This document shows, in pieces, positions 46,290-55,292 of a stretch of DNA of 64,000 nt. The DNA comes from Caulobacteraceae bacterium. GTDB taxonomy: Bacteria > Pseudomonadota > Alphaproteobacteria > Caulobacterales > Caulobacteraceae. The position numbers and the translations under genes were made by a program. The stretch lies in NCBI GenBank assembly GCA_947475415.1, contig CANJLH010000001.1, forward strand, positions 186,001-250,000, given 5' to 3'. Positions within the stretch are counted from its first letter, which is position 1; every line of letters starts with the position of its first letter. The notes under the pieces are model-generated. The model was given only the letters and a program-made list of their open reading frames with translations. It was not told the DNA's origin and searched no databases.

Positions 46290-46655
46290 GTGAGCAGTCT
46301 GGACCCCGATTGGATGGCGGCCGCCCGGCGGGCGACCCTTCGGCTGCGCGCCACCACCGTCGGCGCGCGGCGCGCCGGCCATTCGGTGTACATCGCCCTG
46401 CTGGAGGACCGGCGCCGGGTCTGCCGCTGGGGCCTCTACGTCGGCCAGACCTCATCGGATCCGGACCTGCGCTTCGACCAGCACAAGACCGGCTACAAGG
46501 CCAGCCGCTGGGTCAACCGGTTCGGCGTGCGCCTGCTGCCCGATCTGGTGCAGCACCTTAACCCGCTGCGGGGCTGGGAATCCCTCGAGCTTGAGGCGGC
46601 CCTTGCCGAAGAGCTTCGGCGCGCCGGTGTCCCCTGGGTCACAGGCGGCCACTGA
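46290..46655 (+). CDS. GIY-YIG-like small protein
   Basis: A 121-residue protein starting at GTG 46290. HSVYIALLE, then WGLYVGQTSSDPDLRFDQHKTG, resembles the GIY-YIG nuclease core: VYI and YVG for the two motifs, then Arg and His. A Glu lies in LELEAALAEELRRAGVPW. The core alone is present, with no partner DNA-binding domain. It may be a nuclease or a divergent non-catalytic relative. It is 58 bases after nudC. Confidence 0.6.
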   Translation: MSSLDPDWMAAARRATLRLRATTVGARRAGHSVYIALLEDRRRVCRWGLYVGQTSSDPDLRFDQHKTGYKASRWVNRFGVRLLPDLVQHLNPLRGWESLELEAALAEELRRAGVPWVTGGH

Positions 46656-46739
46656 GCGCGGCGCCAAAAACACCCGGCCATTGTCTACGGCGGATTATTG
46701 GCGTGAAAAGGCGGACGCCCCAATCTGGAAGGACCCGCC

Positions 46740-47165
46740 ATGCCCGCCATCACCGTCGCCCAGGCCCGCAGCATCGTTGACGCCGCCTTTGAAGGCGCCG
46801 CCCGTCGGGGCGTGGCCAACATCATCGTGCTGGTGACCGATACGGGCGGGGCCATGAAGGCCGCCCAGCGGTCCGACACGGCAGGCCCCGCCGCCGTCGA
46901 GATCGCCGCCGCCAAGGTCCACACCGCCCTGGGCTTCCGGCGCGCCACCCTCGACCTGGCCGGCTATCGCGACAACCCGGCGGTGAACGCCACCCTGGGC
47001 AATGTCCTGGCAGGCCGCTTCATGCCCTTTGGCGGCGGCGTGGTGATCGTCGACGCTGCGGGCGAGGTCGTCGGCGCCGCGGCCTTCTCCGGCGCCGCGG
47101 CCGAAATCGACCACGAGATCATCGCCGAGGCGGTTCAGGCGGCGGGATTGAGGGTGCTGGGGTGA
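46740..47165 (+). CDS. GlcG/HbpS-type haem-binding protein
   Basis: A 141-residue GlcG/HbpS (formerly DUF336) domain protein: ITVAQARSIVDAAFEGAARR at the start, VTDTGGAMKAAQRSD, FMPFGGGVVIVD and the end of the fold at EIDHEIIAEAVQ. GGAAGGA precedes the ATG. Members bind haem or cobalamin-related ligands or accompany glycolate and diol oxidation; no such partner is here. Convergent with the MFS transporter gene. Confidence 0.85.
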   Translation: MPAITVAQARSIVDAAFEGAARRGVANIIVLVTDTGGAMKAAQRSDTAGPAAVEIAAAKVHTALGFRRATLDLAGYRDNPAVNATLGNVLAGRFMPFGGGVVIVDAAGEVVGAAAFSGAAAEIDHEIIAEAVQAAGLRVLG

Positions 47166-47172
47166 CGTCGCC

Positions 47173-48447
47173 TCACCCCGCTCTCGCCGCCTTCACGTCC
47201 GCCTCGATCGTCCGGCTGGCCAGCAGGAACAGACCCCCCGCCACCAGGAACATCGCCGGCGCCAGCAGGAGGGTGTAGCGCAGGGACTGGTCGCCGAAGG
47301 TCAGCTTCAGCACATCGTTGCAGGCTCCGAACAGCAGCGGTCCGCCGAGTGCGCCCACCACATTGCCCACCAGCGCCATCAGCGCAGTGACGAAGCCGCG
47401 CATCTGCGGCGGCGCCACTGAGAGGTAGACCACAGCCGCGGCCGTGGTGATCCCCCCGGACGTGAAGGTGTAGACCACCAGGCAGGCGATGGCGCCGGCC
47501 AGCCCCGGCATCAGGCTGGACGCGATCAGGAACGGCGAGGAGACCGCGATCATGATGCAGCACAGATAGAGGCTCCAGCGCGGCCCGCGCCGGGCCAACC
47601 GGTCGCTGAGCACGCCGGCGACGATGTTGCTCAGCATTGACGCGCCGATGACGCCGCCAAACACGGCGCCCATGCGGGTGGAGCTCAAGCCATGCACCCG
47701 CATCAGAAACGGCGGCACCCACACCAGCCAGCCCTGGTAACAGGCCTGCAGGAAGACGTTGCCCAGGGCGAACACCGCCAGGGTGGGGATGGCGGCGCAG
47801 CGCCTGAGCGCCGGTATGAGCGGCTCCTGCACCGGCGGCGCGGCCGCGCCGTCCTGAGCGCCGCGCCGGGGCTCGGGCAGGGTCAGCATCACCAGCGCCG
47901 ATAGCAGCAGCCCTGGCAGACCCACGATCATCAGGGCCCCGCGCCAGTTGACCGCATCATTCAGCCAGCCGGCCAGAATCGAGCCCAGCGAATAGCCCGC
48001 CGTCGATCCGACGATCACCCATCCGATCGTCCCGCCCCGCTGGACCGGCGGCGCCACGTCGCCGATCAAGCTCATGGTGGTGGGCATCTGGGCCGACTCC
48101 GCCCCGGCCACGCCAATGCGGATCAGGAGCAGGCTGAGGTAGCCGCTGGCCGCCCCGCACAGCATGGTGGCAGCGCTCCAGATCGCCACCGCGCCTGCCA
48201 GCAGGTTGCGCCGGTTGATGCGGTCGGCCAGCCGCGCCAGAGGCAGGGCCATCAGGGCGTAGACCACCGCGAAGGTGGCGCCTGTCAGCGCGCCCATGGC
48301 CGCGTCGCTGACCTTCAAGTCGCGCTGGATGGGGACCAGAAGCACCGCGAAGGCTTGGCGGTCGATGGCCGCCAGCAAAGCCACCAGGGCCAGGAGAAGC
48401 GTAATCCAGCCGCGCCTGCGCGCAACTATCTGGTCAATGTCGCGCAA
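47173..48447 (-). CDS. Major facilitator superfamily transporter
   Basis: A 424-residue inner-membrane protein with about 12 hydrophobic segments. The MFS loop signature between helices 2 and 3 is ALPLARLADRINRRNLLA, and a similar one (GVLSDRLARRGPRW) occurs in the second half. Length and pattern fit an organic-acid or drug transporter of the DHA/ACS type. No linked catabolic operon gives a substrate; it is convergent with the GlcG-like gene and upstream of pheA's 3' end by 71 bases. Confidence 0.88.
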   Translation of the reverse strand: MRDIDQIVARRRGWITLLLALVALLAAIDRQAFAVLLVPIQRDLKVSDAAMGALTGATFAVVYALMALPLARLADRINRRNLLAGAVAIWSAATMLCGAASGYLSLLLIRIGVAGAESAQMPTTMSLIGDVAPPVQRGGTIGWVIVGSTAGYSLGSILAGWLNDAVNWRGALMIVGLPGLLLSALVMLTLPEPRRGAQDGAAAPPVQEPLIPALRRCAAIPTLAVFALGNVFLQACYQGWLVWVPPFLMRVHGLSSTRMGAVFGGVIGASMLSNIVAGVLSDRLARRGPRWSLYLCCIMIAVSSPFLIASSLMPGLAGAIACLVVYTFTSGGITTAAAVVYLSVAPPQMRGFVTALMALVGNVVGALGGPLLFGACNDVLKLTFGDQSLRYTLLLAPAMFLVAGGLFLLASRTIEADVKAARAG

Positions 48448-48518
48448 GGCGTCCCTCCCGGTGTTTGGGCGGGAGTGTGCGGCGGCGGCGAAGCGTTTGC
48501 TAGGGGCTGCTTCGCCCG

Positions 48519-49358
48519 CTACCCCCGGAAGGGATCGGCGGGAAACACCCCGAGGATCTCAAAGCGCTCCGAGAAGAACGCCAGCTCCTCAATGGCGCGG
48601 GCTAGGGGCGGATCCTCCGGGCGGCCGTCCACCTCCACATAGAAGAAGGTCGCCGCGAAGGAGGCGTTCTCCATGTAGCTTTCCAGCTTGGTCATGTTGA
48701 CGCCGTTGGTGGCGAAGCCGCCCAGCGCCTTGTAGAGGGCGGCGGGCATGTTCTTCACCCGGAACACGAAGGCGGTAATGCAGGCCGCGCCTTCGGGCGG
48801 CCGCGGCGGCGACTTGTCCGCGGTCATCACCAGAAAGCGGGTAGTGTTGTTATGTTTGTCCTCGATATCGCGCAGCAGGATGTCGAGGCCGTAGATCTGG
48901 GCCGCCAGGGCCGGCGCCAGGGCCGAACGGCTGGGATCGGGATGTTCAGCCAGCTGACGCGCCGCGCCGGCGGTGTCGCCCGCAGCCTCCTCCCTCAACC
49001 CCAGCCGGCGCAGGGTCTTGCGGCATTGGCCAAGGGCGATGGGCATGGAAGCCACCGACTTGATGTCCTCCAGCCGCGCGCCCTTGTTGGCCATAAGCTG
49101 GAAATGGATCGGCTTGAACCGCTCGCCGATGATCCTCAAGCCCGAGGCCGGCATCAGGTGGTGCACGTCGGTGACGCGACCCTGGATGGAGTTTTCCACC
49201 GCGATGGCCCCGAGCTCGCAGTCGCCCGAGGCGATGGCGTCGAAGGCGTCTTCGAACGAAGGACAGGGAGTCGGCTCATGGTCGGGGAAGTGAGTCAGAC
49301 ACACCTCGTGGCCGTTGGCGCCAAGCTCACCCTGGAAGGCGATCCGCGGCTTGCTCAT
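48519..49358 (-). CDS. pheA: Prephenate dehydratase
   Basis: A 279-residue monofunctional prephenate dehydratase, converting prephenate to phenylpyruvate. The catalytic part has IAFQGELGANGHEVC, GAIAVENSIQGRV and the active-site NNTTRFLVM. The C-terminal ACT domain carries GVNMTKLESYM, the counterpart of the phenylalanine-binding ESRP region. No chorismate mutase domain is attached. Its ATG overlaps the kdsB stop by 4 bases. Confidence 0.93.
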   Translation of the reverse strand: MSKPRIAFQGELGANGHEVCLTHFPDHEPTPCPSFEDAFDAIASGDCELGAIAVENSIQGRVTDVHHLMPASGLRIIGERFKPIHFQLMANKGARLEDIKSVASMPIALGQCRKTLRRLGLREEAAGDTAGAARQLAEHPDPSRSALAPALAAQIYGLDILLRDIEDKHNNTTRFLVMTADKSPPRPPEGAACITAFVFRVKNMPAALYKALGGFATNGVNMTKLESYMENASFAATFFYVEVDGRPEDPPLARAIEELAFFSERFEILGVFPADPFRG

Positions 49359-50104
49359 GAGTTCCCCTTCGCTTGGCGCTGCGCATGGGCTCGCGCCCGC
49401 GCCAGATCCGCTGGGTTATCCACCGAGATCGGCGCCTCGTCGACCACCGCGGCCCAGATCTGCATACCCATTTCCAACGCCCGGAGCTGTTCCAGTCGTT
49501 CGCGCAGTTCCAGCGCCGAGGGCTGAGCCCGGGCGAAAGCGTCCAGCGCCGCCCGGCGGAAGGCATAGACACCGTGGTGAACCCACACTGGGCCGTCGCC
49601 ATAGAGGACCGAGCGGGTGAAGTAGAGAGCACGCGCGCTGCGTCCTTCCGGGGCCATCGCCGCCACGACCTTGGGCATGTCCGGATTGGTGCGCTCCGAG
49701 GGATCTGATTCGGCCACCATCACGGTGGCGATATCGCAGGCGGGCTGGACGGTCAGCAGTGCGACGGTCGCCCGAAGCGCCTCGGGCGCGATGAACGGCA
49801 CGTCGCCCTGCAGATTGACCACCACATCGTGTCGGCCCTGCGGATCGACCAGCGCCAGGGCGGCCAGAATGCGGTCGGAGCCGGACGGCAGGTTCGGATC
49901 AGTAAGCACGGCGCGGCCGCCGGCGGCCTCCACCGCCTCGACGATCTGCGACTCGCCCGCCGCCACCACCACCGGCCCCACCCCGGCGGCCTCGGCCTGA
50001 CGCAGCACCCGCACGATCATCGGCTGGCCCGCGATGTCGGCCAGCGGCTTTCCCGGCAAGCGGGTCGCGGCCATGCGTGCGGGGATGAGGACGATCGGGG
50101 TCAT
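49355..50104 (-). CDS. kdsB: 3-deoxy-manno-octulosonate cytidylyltransferase
   Basis: A 249-residue CMP-KDO synthetase of standard length for lipopolysaccharide assembly. The N-terminal VLIPARMAATRLPGKPL is the CTP-binding motif, followed by NLPSGSDRI and VVNLQGDVPFI with the metal Asp. The start at 50104 begins the family; upstream sequence in frame is not related. Its stop overlaps the pheA start (ATGA). Confidence 0.93.
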   Translation of the reverse strand: MTPIVLIPARMAATRLPGKPLADIAGQPMIVRVLRQAEAAGVGPVVVAAGESQIVEAVEAAGGRAVLTDPNLPSGSDRILAALALVDPQGRHDVVVNLQGDVPFIAPEALRATVALLTVQPACDIATVMVAESDPSERTNPDMPKVVAAMAPEGRSARALYFTRSVLYGDGPVWVHHGVYAFRRAALDAFARAQPSALELRERLEQLRALEMGMQIWAAVVDEAPISVDNPADLARARAHAQRQAKGNS

Positions 50105-50282
50105 GGCCTGCGGGATTCGCTCTTGCGAGTCGTGTGCGCGATCGACGGAAATTGAGGCCAACTGGCCGGTTGCACCAGCGCCGGTAGCGTGTAAGAGAGC
50201 CGGGCGCAATAAGGGGCGGGGGGATTCCCGCGAGTCTGATGGCCGGGTGCGACCGGCCGAATCTGGGGCCGAATTTACGACC

Positions 50283-50933
50283 ATGAGCGACCTCACGTTC
50301 AATAAGATCGCCGGCGCCGTGCTGGCGACCGGCCTGGCCATCGCCGGCCTCAAGGAACTCACCTCTCATGTGTTCGCCCCCGGCGAAGCACCGGAGAAGG
50401 CGGGCTACGAAATCGCCGTCGTCGAGGACGCAGGGGGCGGCGCGGCCGCCGTCGAGGCGCCTATCGACTGGGGCACGGTGTTGCCCGCCGCCGACGTGAA
50501 AGCCGGCGAGGCGGTGTTCGCCAAGTGCAAATCCTGCCACAACGCCGACAACGGCGGTCCCAACGGCACCGGTCCCAACCTGTGGGGCGTGGAGGGCCGC
50601 AAGCCCGCCAGCCACCCGGGCTTCGCCTATTCCGCCGCGCTGACCGGCTACGCCGCCAAGCAGCCGGTCTGGGACTTCGAGCACCTCTCCGAGTTCATCA
50701 AGGAACCGAAGAAGTACATGAGCCCGATGGGGGATACCAAGATGACCTTCGTCGGCCTGAAGAAGGCCGAGGATCGCATAAACCTGCTGGCCTACCTGCA
50801 CGCTCAAGGCGCATCGCTGCCGTTCCCCGCCCCGAACCCGGCCGTCGCCGCCGCGCCGGCGGCGGATGCGGCTGCCGCGCCCGCCGCCACGACGGCGCCC
50901 GCAGCGGCTCCGGCGGCGCCCGCTGCAAAATAG
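50283..50933 (+). CDS. Membrane-anchored cytochrome c (CycM-like)
   Basis: A 216-residue class I cytochrome c. An uncleaved N-terminal helix (residues 7-28, NKIAGAVLATGLAIAGL) anchors it. The haem site is FAKCKSCHNAD and the Met ligand lies near MTFVGLKKAED. The domain is followed by a 40-residue Ala/Pro-rich tail. This layout matches CycM/c552, which passes electrons from the bc1 complex to the terminal oxidase. Divergent from kdsB and convergent with the aminopeptidase gene. Confidence 0.9.
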   Translation: MSDLTFNKIAGAVLATGLAIAGLKELTSHVFAPGEAPEKAGYEIAVVEDAGGGAAAVEAPIDWGTVLPAADVKAGEAVFAKCKSCHNADNGGPNGTGPNLWGVEGRKPASHPGFAYSAALTGYAAKQPVWDFEHLSEFIKEPKKYMSPMGDTKMTFVGLKKAEDRINLLAYLHAQGASLPFPAPNPAVAAAPAADAAAAPAATTAPAAAPAAPAAK

Positions 50934-50936
50934 ACG

Positions 50937-52325
50937 TCAGGCGAATCGGGTGCGCAGCATCCGGTAAAGGCCGCGAATCACCTGTGCTTCCGCCCCGGCG
51001 GGTGATCCCGGTCGCCCGCGCGGGTTCCAGGCGAAGATGTCAAAATGCGCCCACGGTCCGGTCGGCGCGAACCGTTGCAGGAACAGCGCCGCCGTCACCG
51101 AACCGGCCTGAGCCCAGGCGTCAGAATCGTTCTTCAGGTCCGCCACGTCCGAGTCCAGCGACTCCGCATAGGGCTTCCAAAGCGGCATCCGCCAGACCGG
51201 GTCATTCACCGCAGCCGCCGCCGCGGTGATCGCCGCCGCCAGCGCCTCATCATCGGTGTAGAATGGCGGCAGCTGCGGGCCCAGCGCCGCTCTCGCCGCT
51301 CCGGTCAGGGTCGCAAGGTCCAAGGTCAGGGCCGGATTCAGCTCCGCCGCCCGCGCCAGGGCGTCGGCCAGGATCAGCCGGCCCTCCGCATCGGTGTTAC
51401 CCACCTCGATCGACAATCCCTTGCGGCTTTCAAGCACGTCGCCCGGCCGCATGGCGTCCGCCGAGATGGCGTTTTCCGCCACCGGGATCAACACCGCGAG
51501 CCGCACCGGCAGGGCCGCGGCCATCACCATCCGGCTGAGCGCCAGCGCGTGCGCGGCTCCGCCCATGTCCTTCTTCATCAGCCGCATGCCTGCGGAGGGC
51601 TTGATGTCCAGTCCGCCGGTATCGAACGTGACCCCCTTGCCGAGGATCGCCACCAGCGGCGCATCTCCCTGACCCCAGCGAATCTCGATCATCCGCGGCG
51701 CGCGGTCCGGCGCGGCGGCCCGGCCCACCGCATGCACCGCCGGATAATTCGCCTCCAAGAGTCCTTCGCCGACGGTGACCGTGATCTGCGCCCCGAATTG
51801 TTCGGCGACCTCCCGAGCCAGGGTCTCGATCTGCAGCGGACCCATTTCGTTGGCCGGCGTATTGATCATGTCCCGGGCCATGGCGCAGGCGTGGGCCTGC
51901 TGCAGCACCTCGGCCACATCCACCCCGTCGCCCGCCACCAGCCGCGGCCGCGGCCCCACCGCCTTCTTGTACCGGTCGAAACGGTAGCTCCCCAAGGCGA
52001 AGGCCAAGGCGATCTGGTCCGCCGCCAGGGCTCGAGGCGCCTGGGCGATCCGGTAGTCCCCCGCCGGGAGCCGCGCAGCCAGACCCCGGAAACTCATGGC
52101 GTCGGCCTGGTCTTCGCTTCCCAGGCCGAACAACACCCGCTCGACCCCGCCCTCGGTATTGGGAACCACCAGCGTCTGGCCGGACCTACCCTTGAAATCC
52201 GCCGTGGCCGCGAAGCCTCGCACGAAGGCGCGTCGGCCTTCCAGAAAGGCGGGAGTCTCGGCTTCGGTGAGCGCGTGGACCCCAACCGCGGCGGCGTCGG
52301 GGGCGGAGATGATCGCGTTGGACAT
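50937..52325 (-). CDS. Leucyl aminopeptidase family (M17) peptidase
   Basis: A 462-residue M17 aminopeptidase. The metal-binding segment is GKGVTFDTGGLDIKPSAGM with Lys and Asp ligands, then KKDMGGAAH, and the signature NTDAEGRLILADAL supplies further ligands and the bicarbonate-binding Arg. The N-terminal domain starts MSNAIISAPDAA. Upstream in-frame sequence is antisense to the TPR gene and not peptidase-like. It cleaves N-terminal residues from peptides in the cytoplasm. Divergent from the TPR gene. Confidence 0.9.
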   Translation of the reverse strand: MSNAIISAPDAAAVGVHALTEAETPAFLEGRRAFVRGFAATADFKGRSGQTLVVPNTEGGVERVLFGLGSEDQADAMSFRGLAARLPAGDYRIAQAPRALAADQIALAFALGSYRFDRYKKAVGPRPRLVAGDGVDVAEVLQQAHACAMARDMINTPANEMGPLQIETLAREVAEQFGAQITVTVGEGLLEANYPAVHAVGRAAAPDRAPRMIEIRWGQGDAPLVAILGKGVTFDTGGLDIKPSAGMRLMKKDMGGAAHALALSRMVMAAALPVRLAVLIPVAENAISADAMRPGDVLESRKGLSIEVGNTDAEGRLILADALARAAELNPALTLDLATLTGAARAALGPQLPPFYTDDEALAAAITAAAAAVNDPVWRMPLWKPYAESLDSDVADLKNDSDAWAQAGSVTAALFLQRFAPTGPWAHFDIFAWNPRGRPGSPAGAEAQVIRGLYRMLRTRFA

Positions 52326-52404
52326 GGAATGCGGCCCCGAAAAATTATGCTTAACGCTTCCTTTAAACGCCGGGGCGATGCTGCGCGACAGTCCATTCGG
52401 AGCC

Positions 52405-53256
52405 ATGACGCCCATGTGTCGTATCTCACTCGTCGTCGCAGCGACCGCGGCGCTCTGCCTTGCAGCGCCAGACGCCTGGGCCAAGAAGAAGGACAAGGAG
52501 AAGCCCGGGTCTGCAGCGGTTGCGGCGGCTGGCCAATCTCCATCGCCGGCGCCGCGCGTCAAAGCCACCGCCGAGCAGCGCGCGATCGCCAACCAGGGCG
52601 ATCCCCTTGCCCGGGCGGCCTTCTGGACTCGCGAAGTCGACATCGATCCCCGCGATGTCCCGGCCACGCTCGCGCTCACCCAGGCGCTGCGGGCCCTGGG
52701 CAGCTATGAAGACGCCGCCCAGGTGACGGGCCGGCTGCTGATGCTCGAACCCAACAACGTCGAAGGCTTGCTGGAGATGGCCCGCATCCACATCGCCCGC
52801 CTTCAGGGCTTCTACGGCATCGAGCCCGGCCGCAAGGCCCAGGCCCTGGCACCTCGGGACTGGCGGCCGCCGGCGCTGCTGGCCGTGGCCTACGAACAGG
52901 CCAACCGTCCCGATGAGGCGTTGGCGGCGCACCGGCAGGCCCAGGCCATCGCGCCCAACAATCCCAGCGTGCTGTCGAACCTGGCCATGTTCCTGGCCAC
53001 CCATGGCGACCCGCCGCAGGCCGAGAAGCTGCTGCGCACCGCCGCCGCTTTGCCCGGCGCATCCGTGCAGGTGCGCCAGAACCTTGCGCTGGTTGTCGGC
53101 TTGCAGGGCCGCTTCGACGAGGCCGAACGCCTGGCGCGCCAGGATCTGCCGCCAGAAGTCGTCGCCAACAACATGGCCTATCTGCACAACGTCGCGGGCG
53201 GCGGCGAAGCCGCCGGTCCGGTCCGCGACTGGAACAGCCTGCGCACCCAGCCCTAG
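52405..53256 (+). CDS. Exported TPR protein (TadD-like)
   Basis: About 283 residues. A signal peptide (ISLVVAATAALCLAAPDAWA) is followed by a Lys-rich stretch and then tetratricopeptide repeats: ALTQALRALGSYEDAAQV, LLAVAYEQANRPDEALAAH, VLSNLAMFLATHGDP. The gene abuts the tad/cpa locus on the opposite strand, and TadD proteins of this type assist secretin assembly, so that role is likely. The start could be ATG 52405 or 52414; GGAG fits the second better. Confidence 0.8.
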   Translation: MTPMCRISLVVAATAALCLAAPDAWAKKKDKEKPGSAAVAAAGQSPSPAPRVKATAEQRAIANQGDPLARAAFWTREVDIDPRDVPATLALTQALRALGSYEDAAQVTGRLLMLEPNNVEGLLEMARIHIARLQGFYGIEPGRKAQALAPRDWRPPALLAVAYEQANRPDEALAAHRQAQAIAPNNPSVLSNLAMFLATHGDPPQAEKLLRTAAALPGASVQVRQNLALVVGLQGRFDEAERLARQDLPPEVVANNMAYLHNVAGGGEAAGPVRDWNSLRTQP

Positions 53257-53299
53257 ACCCTGACGGATTCAGATCGAACCGAACCGAGGTCTTCTGCGT

Positions 53300-54286
53300 C
53301 TAAACGGGCTTGGTCGCCATCAGGTCGGTGACGCGCAGGATCGCCGGGCCGAGGATGACTACGAACAGCACCGGCAGGAAGAACAGGATCATCGGCACGG
53401 TGAGTTTGGCGGGCAACTGAGCCGCCTTCTTTTCCGCTTCCGCGATGCGCAAATCGCGGTTTTCCTTGGACATGACCCGCAGGGCCGCCCCAACCGGCGT
53501 GCCGTAGCGCTCGGCCTGGATCATTGCCGTGACAACCGACTTGATGCCAGGGTGATTGGTGCGCTTGGCGAGGCCCTCATAGGCCATCCGGCGCTCCGGC
53601 AGATAGGAAAGCTCCGCGGTAAGCAGCGTGAGTTCTTCCGCCAGTTCGATGGAGGTGCCGCCGATTTCCTGGCTTACCTTCTGAATCGCCGTCTCGACTG
53701 ACATGCCGGCTTCCACGCAGATCAGCAACAGGTCCAGCGAGTCCGGAAAGGCGCCGACGATGGAGTCCTTCCGCTTGGCTGTGACATTGCTGATGTAGAC
53801 GTTTGGCGCATAGTAGCCTAGCACCAGACCGGCTACGCAGGCGGTGAACTTGGCGATGGATGACAGTCCGAAGTCGTTGATCAGGTAGATGTAAATCGCC
53901 GTCACCAGCGCGAACGCGAACGGCAGCACGAAGCGGAAGAAGTAGAAGGTGGTCACAGGACGCGGTCCCCGGAAGCCGGCCTGCGCCAGCTTGTCCACCA
54001 CCTGCGGATCCTCCAGCAGGCGCGACAACTGCAGCCGCTCCACGACCTTCTTGTAGAGACCTTCATCGGTCTGCCGAAGAGCGGAACCGCTGCCTTTGCT
54101 TGCCAGGGCTTCATGGGACTTGCGGCGAAGTTCCTCGCGCCGGGTCGACACGGACTTCAGCCGCGTCTCCAGGCTGGAGGCGGTCAGGTAGGGCCGCGCC
54201 AGGGTGATGATGGTCGCGAAGGCGACGATCGCAGTTCCCGCGGCGATCAGGTTCTTCGGGGCGACGAGGGATTCGACTAGCGTCAT
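53300..54286 (-). CDS. tadC: Tad pilus inner-membrane protein TadC (CpaH)
   Basis: A 328-residue type II secretion F-family membrane protein. It has an N-terminal membrane helix, paired helices at 120-165 and a C-terminal one (MILFFLPVLFVVILG). The central region FPDSLDLLLICVEAGMSVETA and ERYGTPVGAALRVMS are F-domain signatures. It forms the platform with TadB. Last gene of the minus-strand cpa operon, 10 bases from tadB. Confidence 0.92.
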   Translation of the reverse strand: MTLVESLVAPKNLIAAGTAIVAFATIITLARPYLTASSLETRLKSVSTRREELRRKSHEALASKGSGSALRQTDEGLYKKVVERLQLSRLLEDPQVVDKLAQAGFRGPRPVTTFYFFRFVLPFAFALVTAIYIYLINDFGLSSIAKFTACVAGLVLGYYAPNVYISNVTAKRKDSIVGAFPDSLDLLLICVEAGMSVETAIQKVSQEIGGTSIELAEELTLLTAELSYLPERRMAYEGLAKRTNHPGIKSVVTAMIQAERYGTPVGAALRVMSKENRDLRIAEAEKKAAQLPAKLTVPMILFFLPVLFVVILGPAILRVTDLMATKPV

Positions 54287-54296
54287 GCGCCGGCTC

Positions 54297-55289
54297 CTAG
54301 ATCCTGAAATTGATCATTTTGCGCATGGTGAAAATGCCGATGGACATCCAGGTCACCCCGCCCAGCAGCAGCAACTGGCCGCGCGGGTCGGTGAACATCG
54401 GCGCCATATAGGCTGGGGTGGTGACGCTGATCAGAGTCACAACGCCCGGGGGCAGCGAGCCGATGATCGACGCGGACGCCACGGCTTCACCAGCCATGGC
54501 CTTGATCTTCTCCCGCATCATCTTGCGGGCCCGGATGACGGTCGACAGGTTGCCCAGCGCTTCGGCGAGATTACCGCCGGTGCGTTGCTGGATCGCCAGC
54601 ACGATCGAGAAAAACCGCACCTCGGGCGTAGGCATGCTCTCGTACATGCGCTCCAGCGCTTGGTCGACCGACAGGCCGACCCCCAGGTTTTCCACCAGCC
54701 GGCGAAACTCGCCGGCCATGGGTTCTGACGTCTCGCGGCCAATCACCCGAAGACAGTCATGGACCGGGAGGCCCGACCGGATGCCGCGGACGATCACGTC
54801 CATGGCGTCGGGGAAGGTCGCGGTGAACTGTTTGACGCGCCGATTGGCCAGGAAATTGAGCACCCAGCGCGGCAGGCCCAGGCCCGCGCCGATGCTAAGC
54901 AACAGGGCGACCCACCAGGGTTGTCTGAAGATGATGATCAGGACGCCCACCACCAATGCCAGAACGGAACTGGAAATCCAGAAGCCCTTGACGTTGTCTT
55001 TCAGGCCGGCGCGGCGCAGGCGCGAGGACAGGCTGAGCCGCGCCTTCTTTTGTTCCCGCTCCTGATTGCGCAGGGTTTTCAGGATCTGGCGGCGTCTTTG
55101 ATCGGGCGCGGCCTGGGCTCGGCGAATCCGGTTGGCTTCGGCGGCGTCAACGCGGTTGACCGTGAGGGTTTGCGCACGCTTCGCCAGCTTGGCGGCGGAG
55201 CCGTCGCCGCCCACGACGACCCAGCCGAACCCCGCGATGGCGATGAAGCCAAGAACGGCGACCAGGACGACGACCAAGGTGGGCGACAT
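54297..55289 (-). CDS. tadB: Tad pilus inner-membrane protein TadB (CpaG)
   Basis: A 330-residue F-family platform protein paired with TadC. It has an N-terminal helix, a basic cytoplasmic part (RRRQILKTLRNQEREQKKAR), two membrane helices around 105-150, the FPDAMDVIVRGIRSGLPV domain motif and QQRTGGNLAEALGNLS, and C-terminal membrane helices. Sits 3 bases after cpaF in the operon. Confidence 0.92.
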   Translation of the reverse strand: MSPTLVVVLVAVLGFIAIAGFGWVVVGGDGSAAKLAKRAQTLTVNRVDAAEANRIRRAQAAPDQRRRQILKTLRNQEREQKKARLSLSSRLRRAGLKDNVKGFWISSSVLALVVGVLIIIFRQPWWVALLLSIGAGLGLPRWVLNFLANRRVKQFTATFPDAMDVIVRGIRSGLPVHDCLRVIGRETSEPMAGEFRRLVENLGVGLSVDQALERMYESMPTPEVRFFSIVLAIQQRTGGNLAEALGNLSTVIRARKMMREKIKAMAGEAVASASIIGSLPPGVVTLISVTTPAYMAPMFTDPRGQLLLLGGVTWMSIGIFTMRKMINFRI

Positions 55290-55292
55290 GGG

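Noticed and set aside
50820..50933. Ala/Pro repeats at the end of the cytochrome c gene
   Set aside because: A low-complexity protein tail common in such cytochromes; no evidence of a repeat element.
51045..52709. 554-codon plus-strand frame opposite the aminopeptidase
   Set aside because: Extremely Arg/His-rich, no domain, and fully antisense to a gene with intact M17 signatures.
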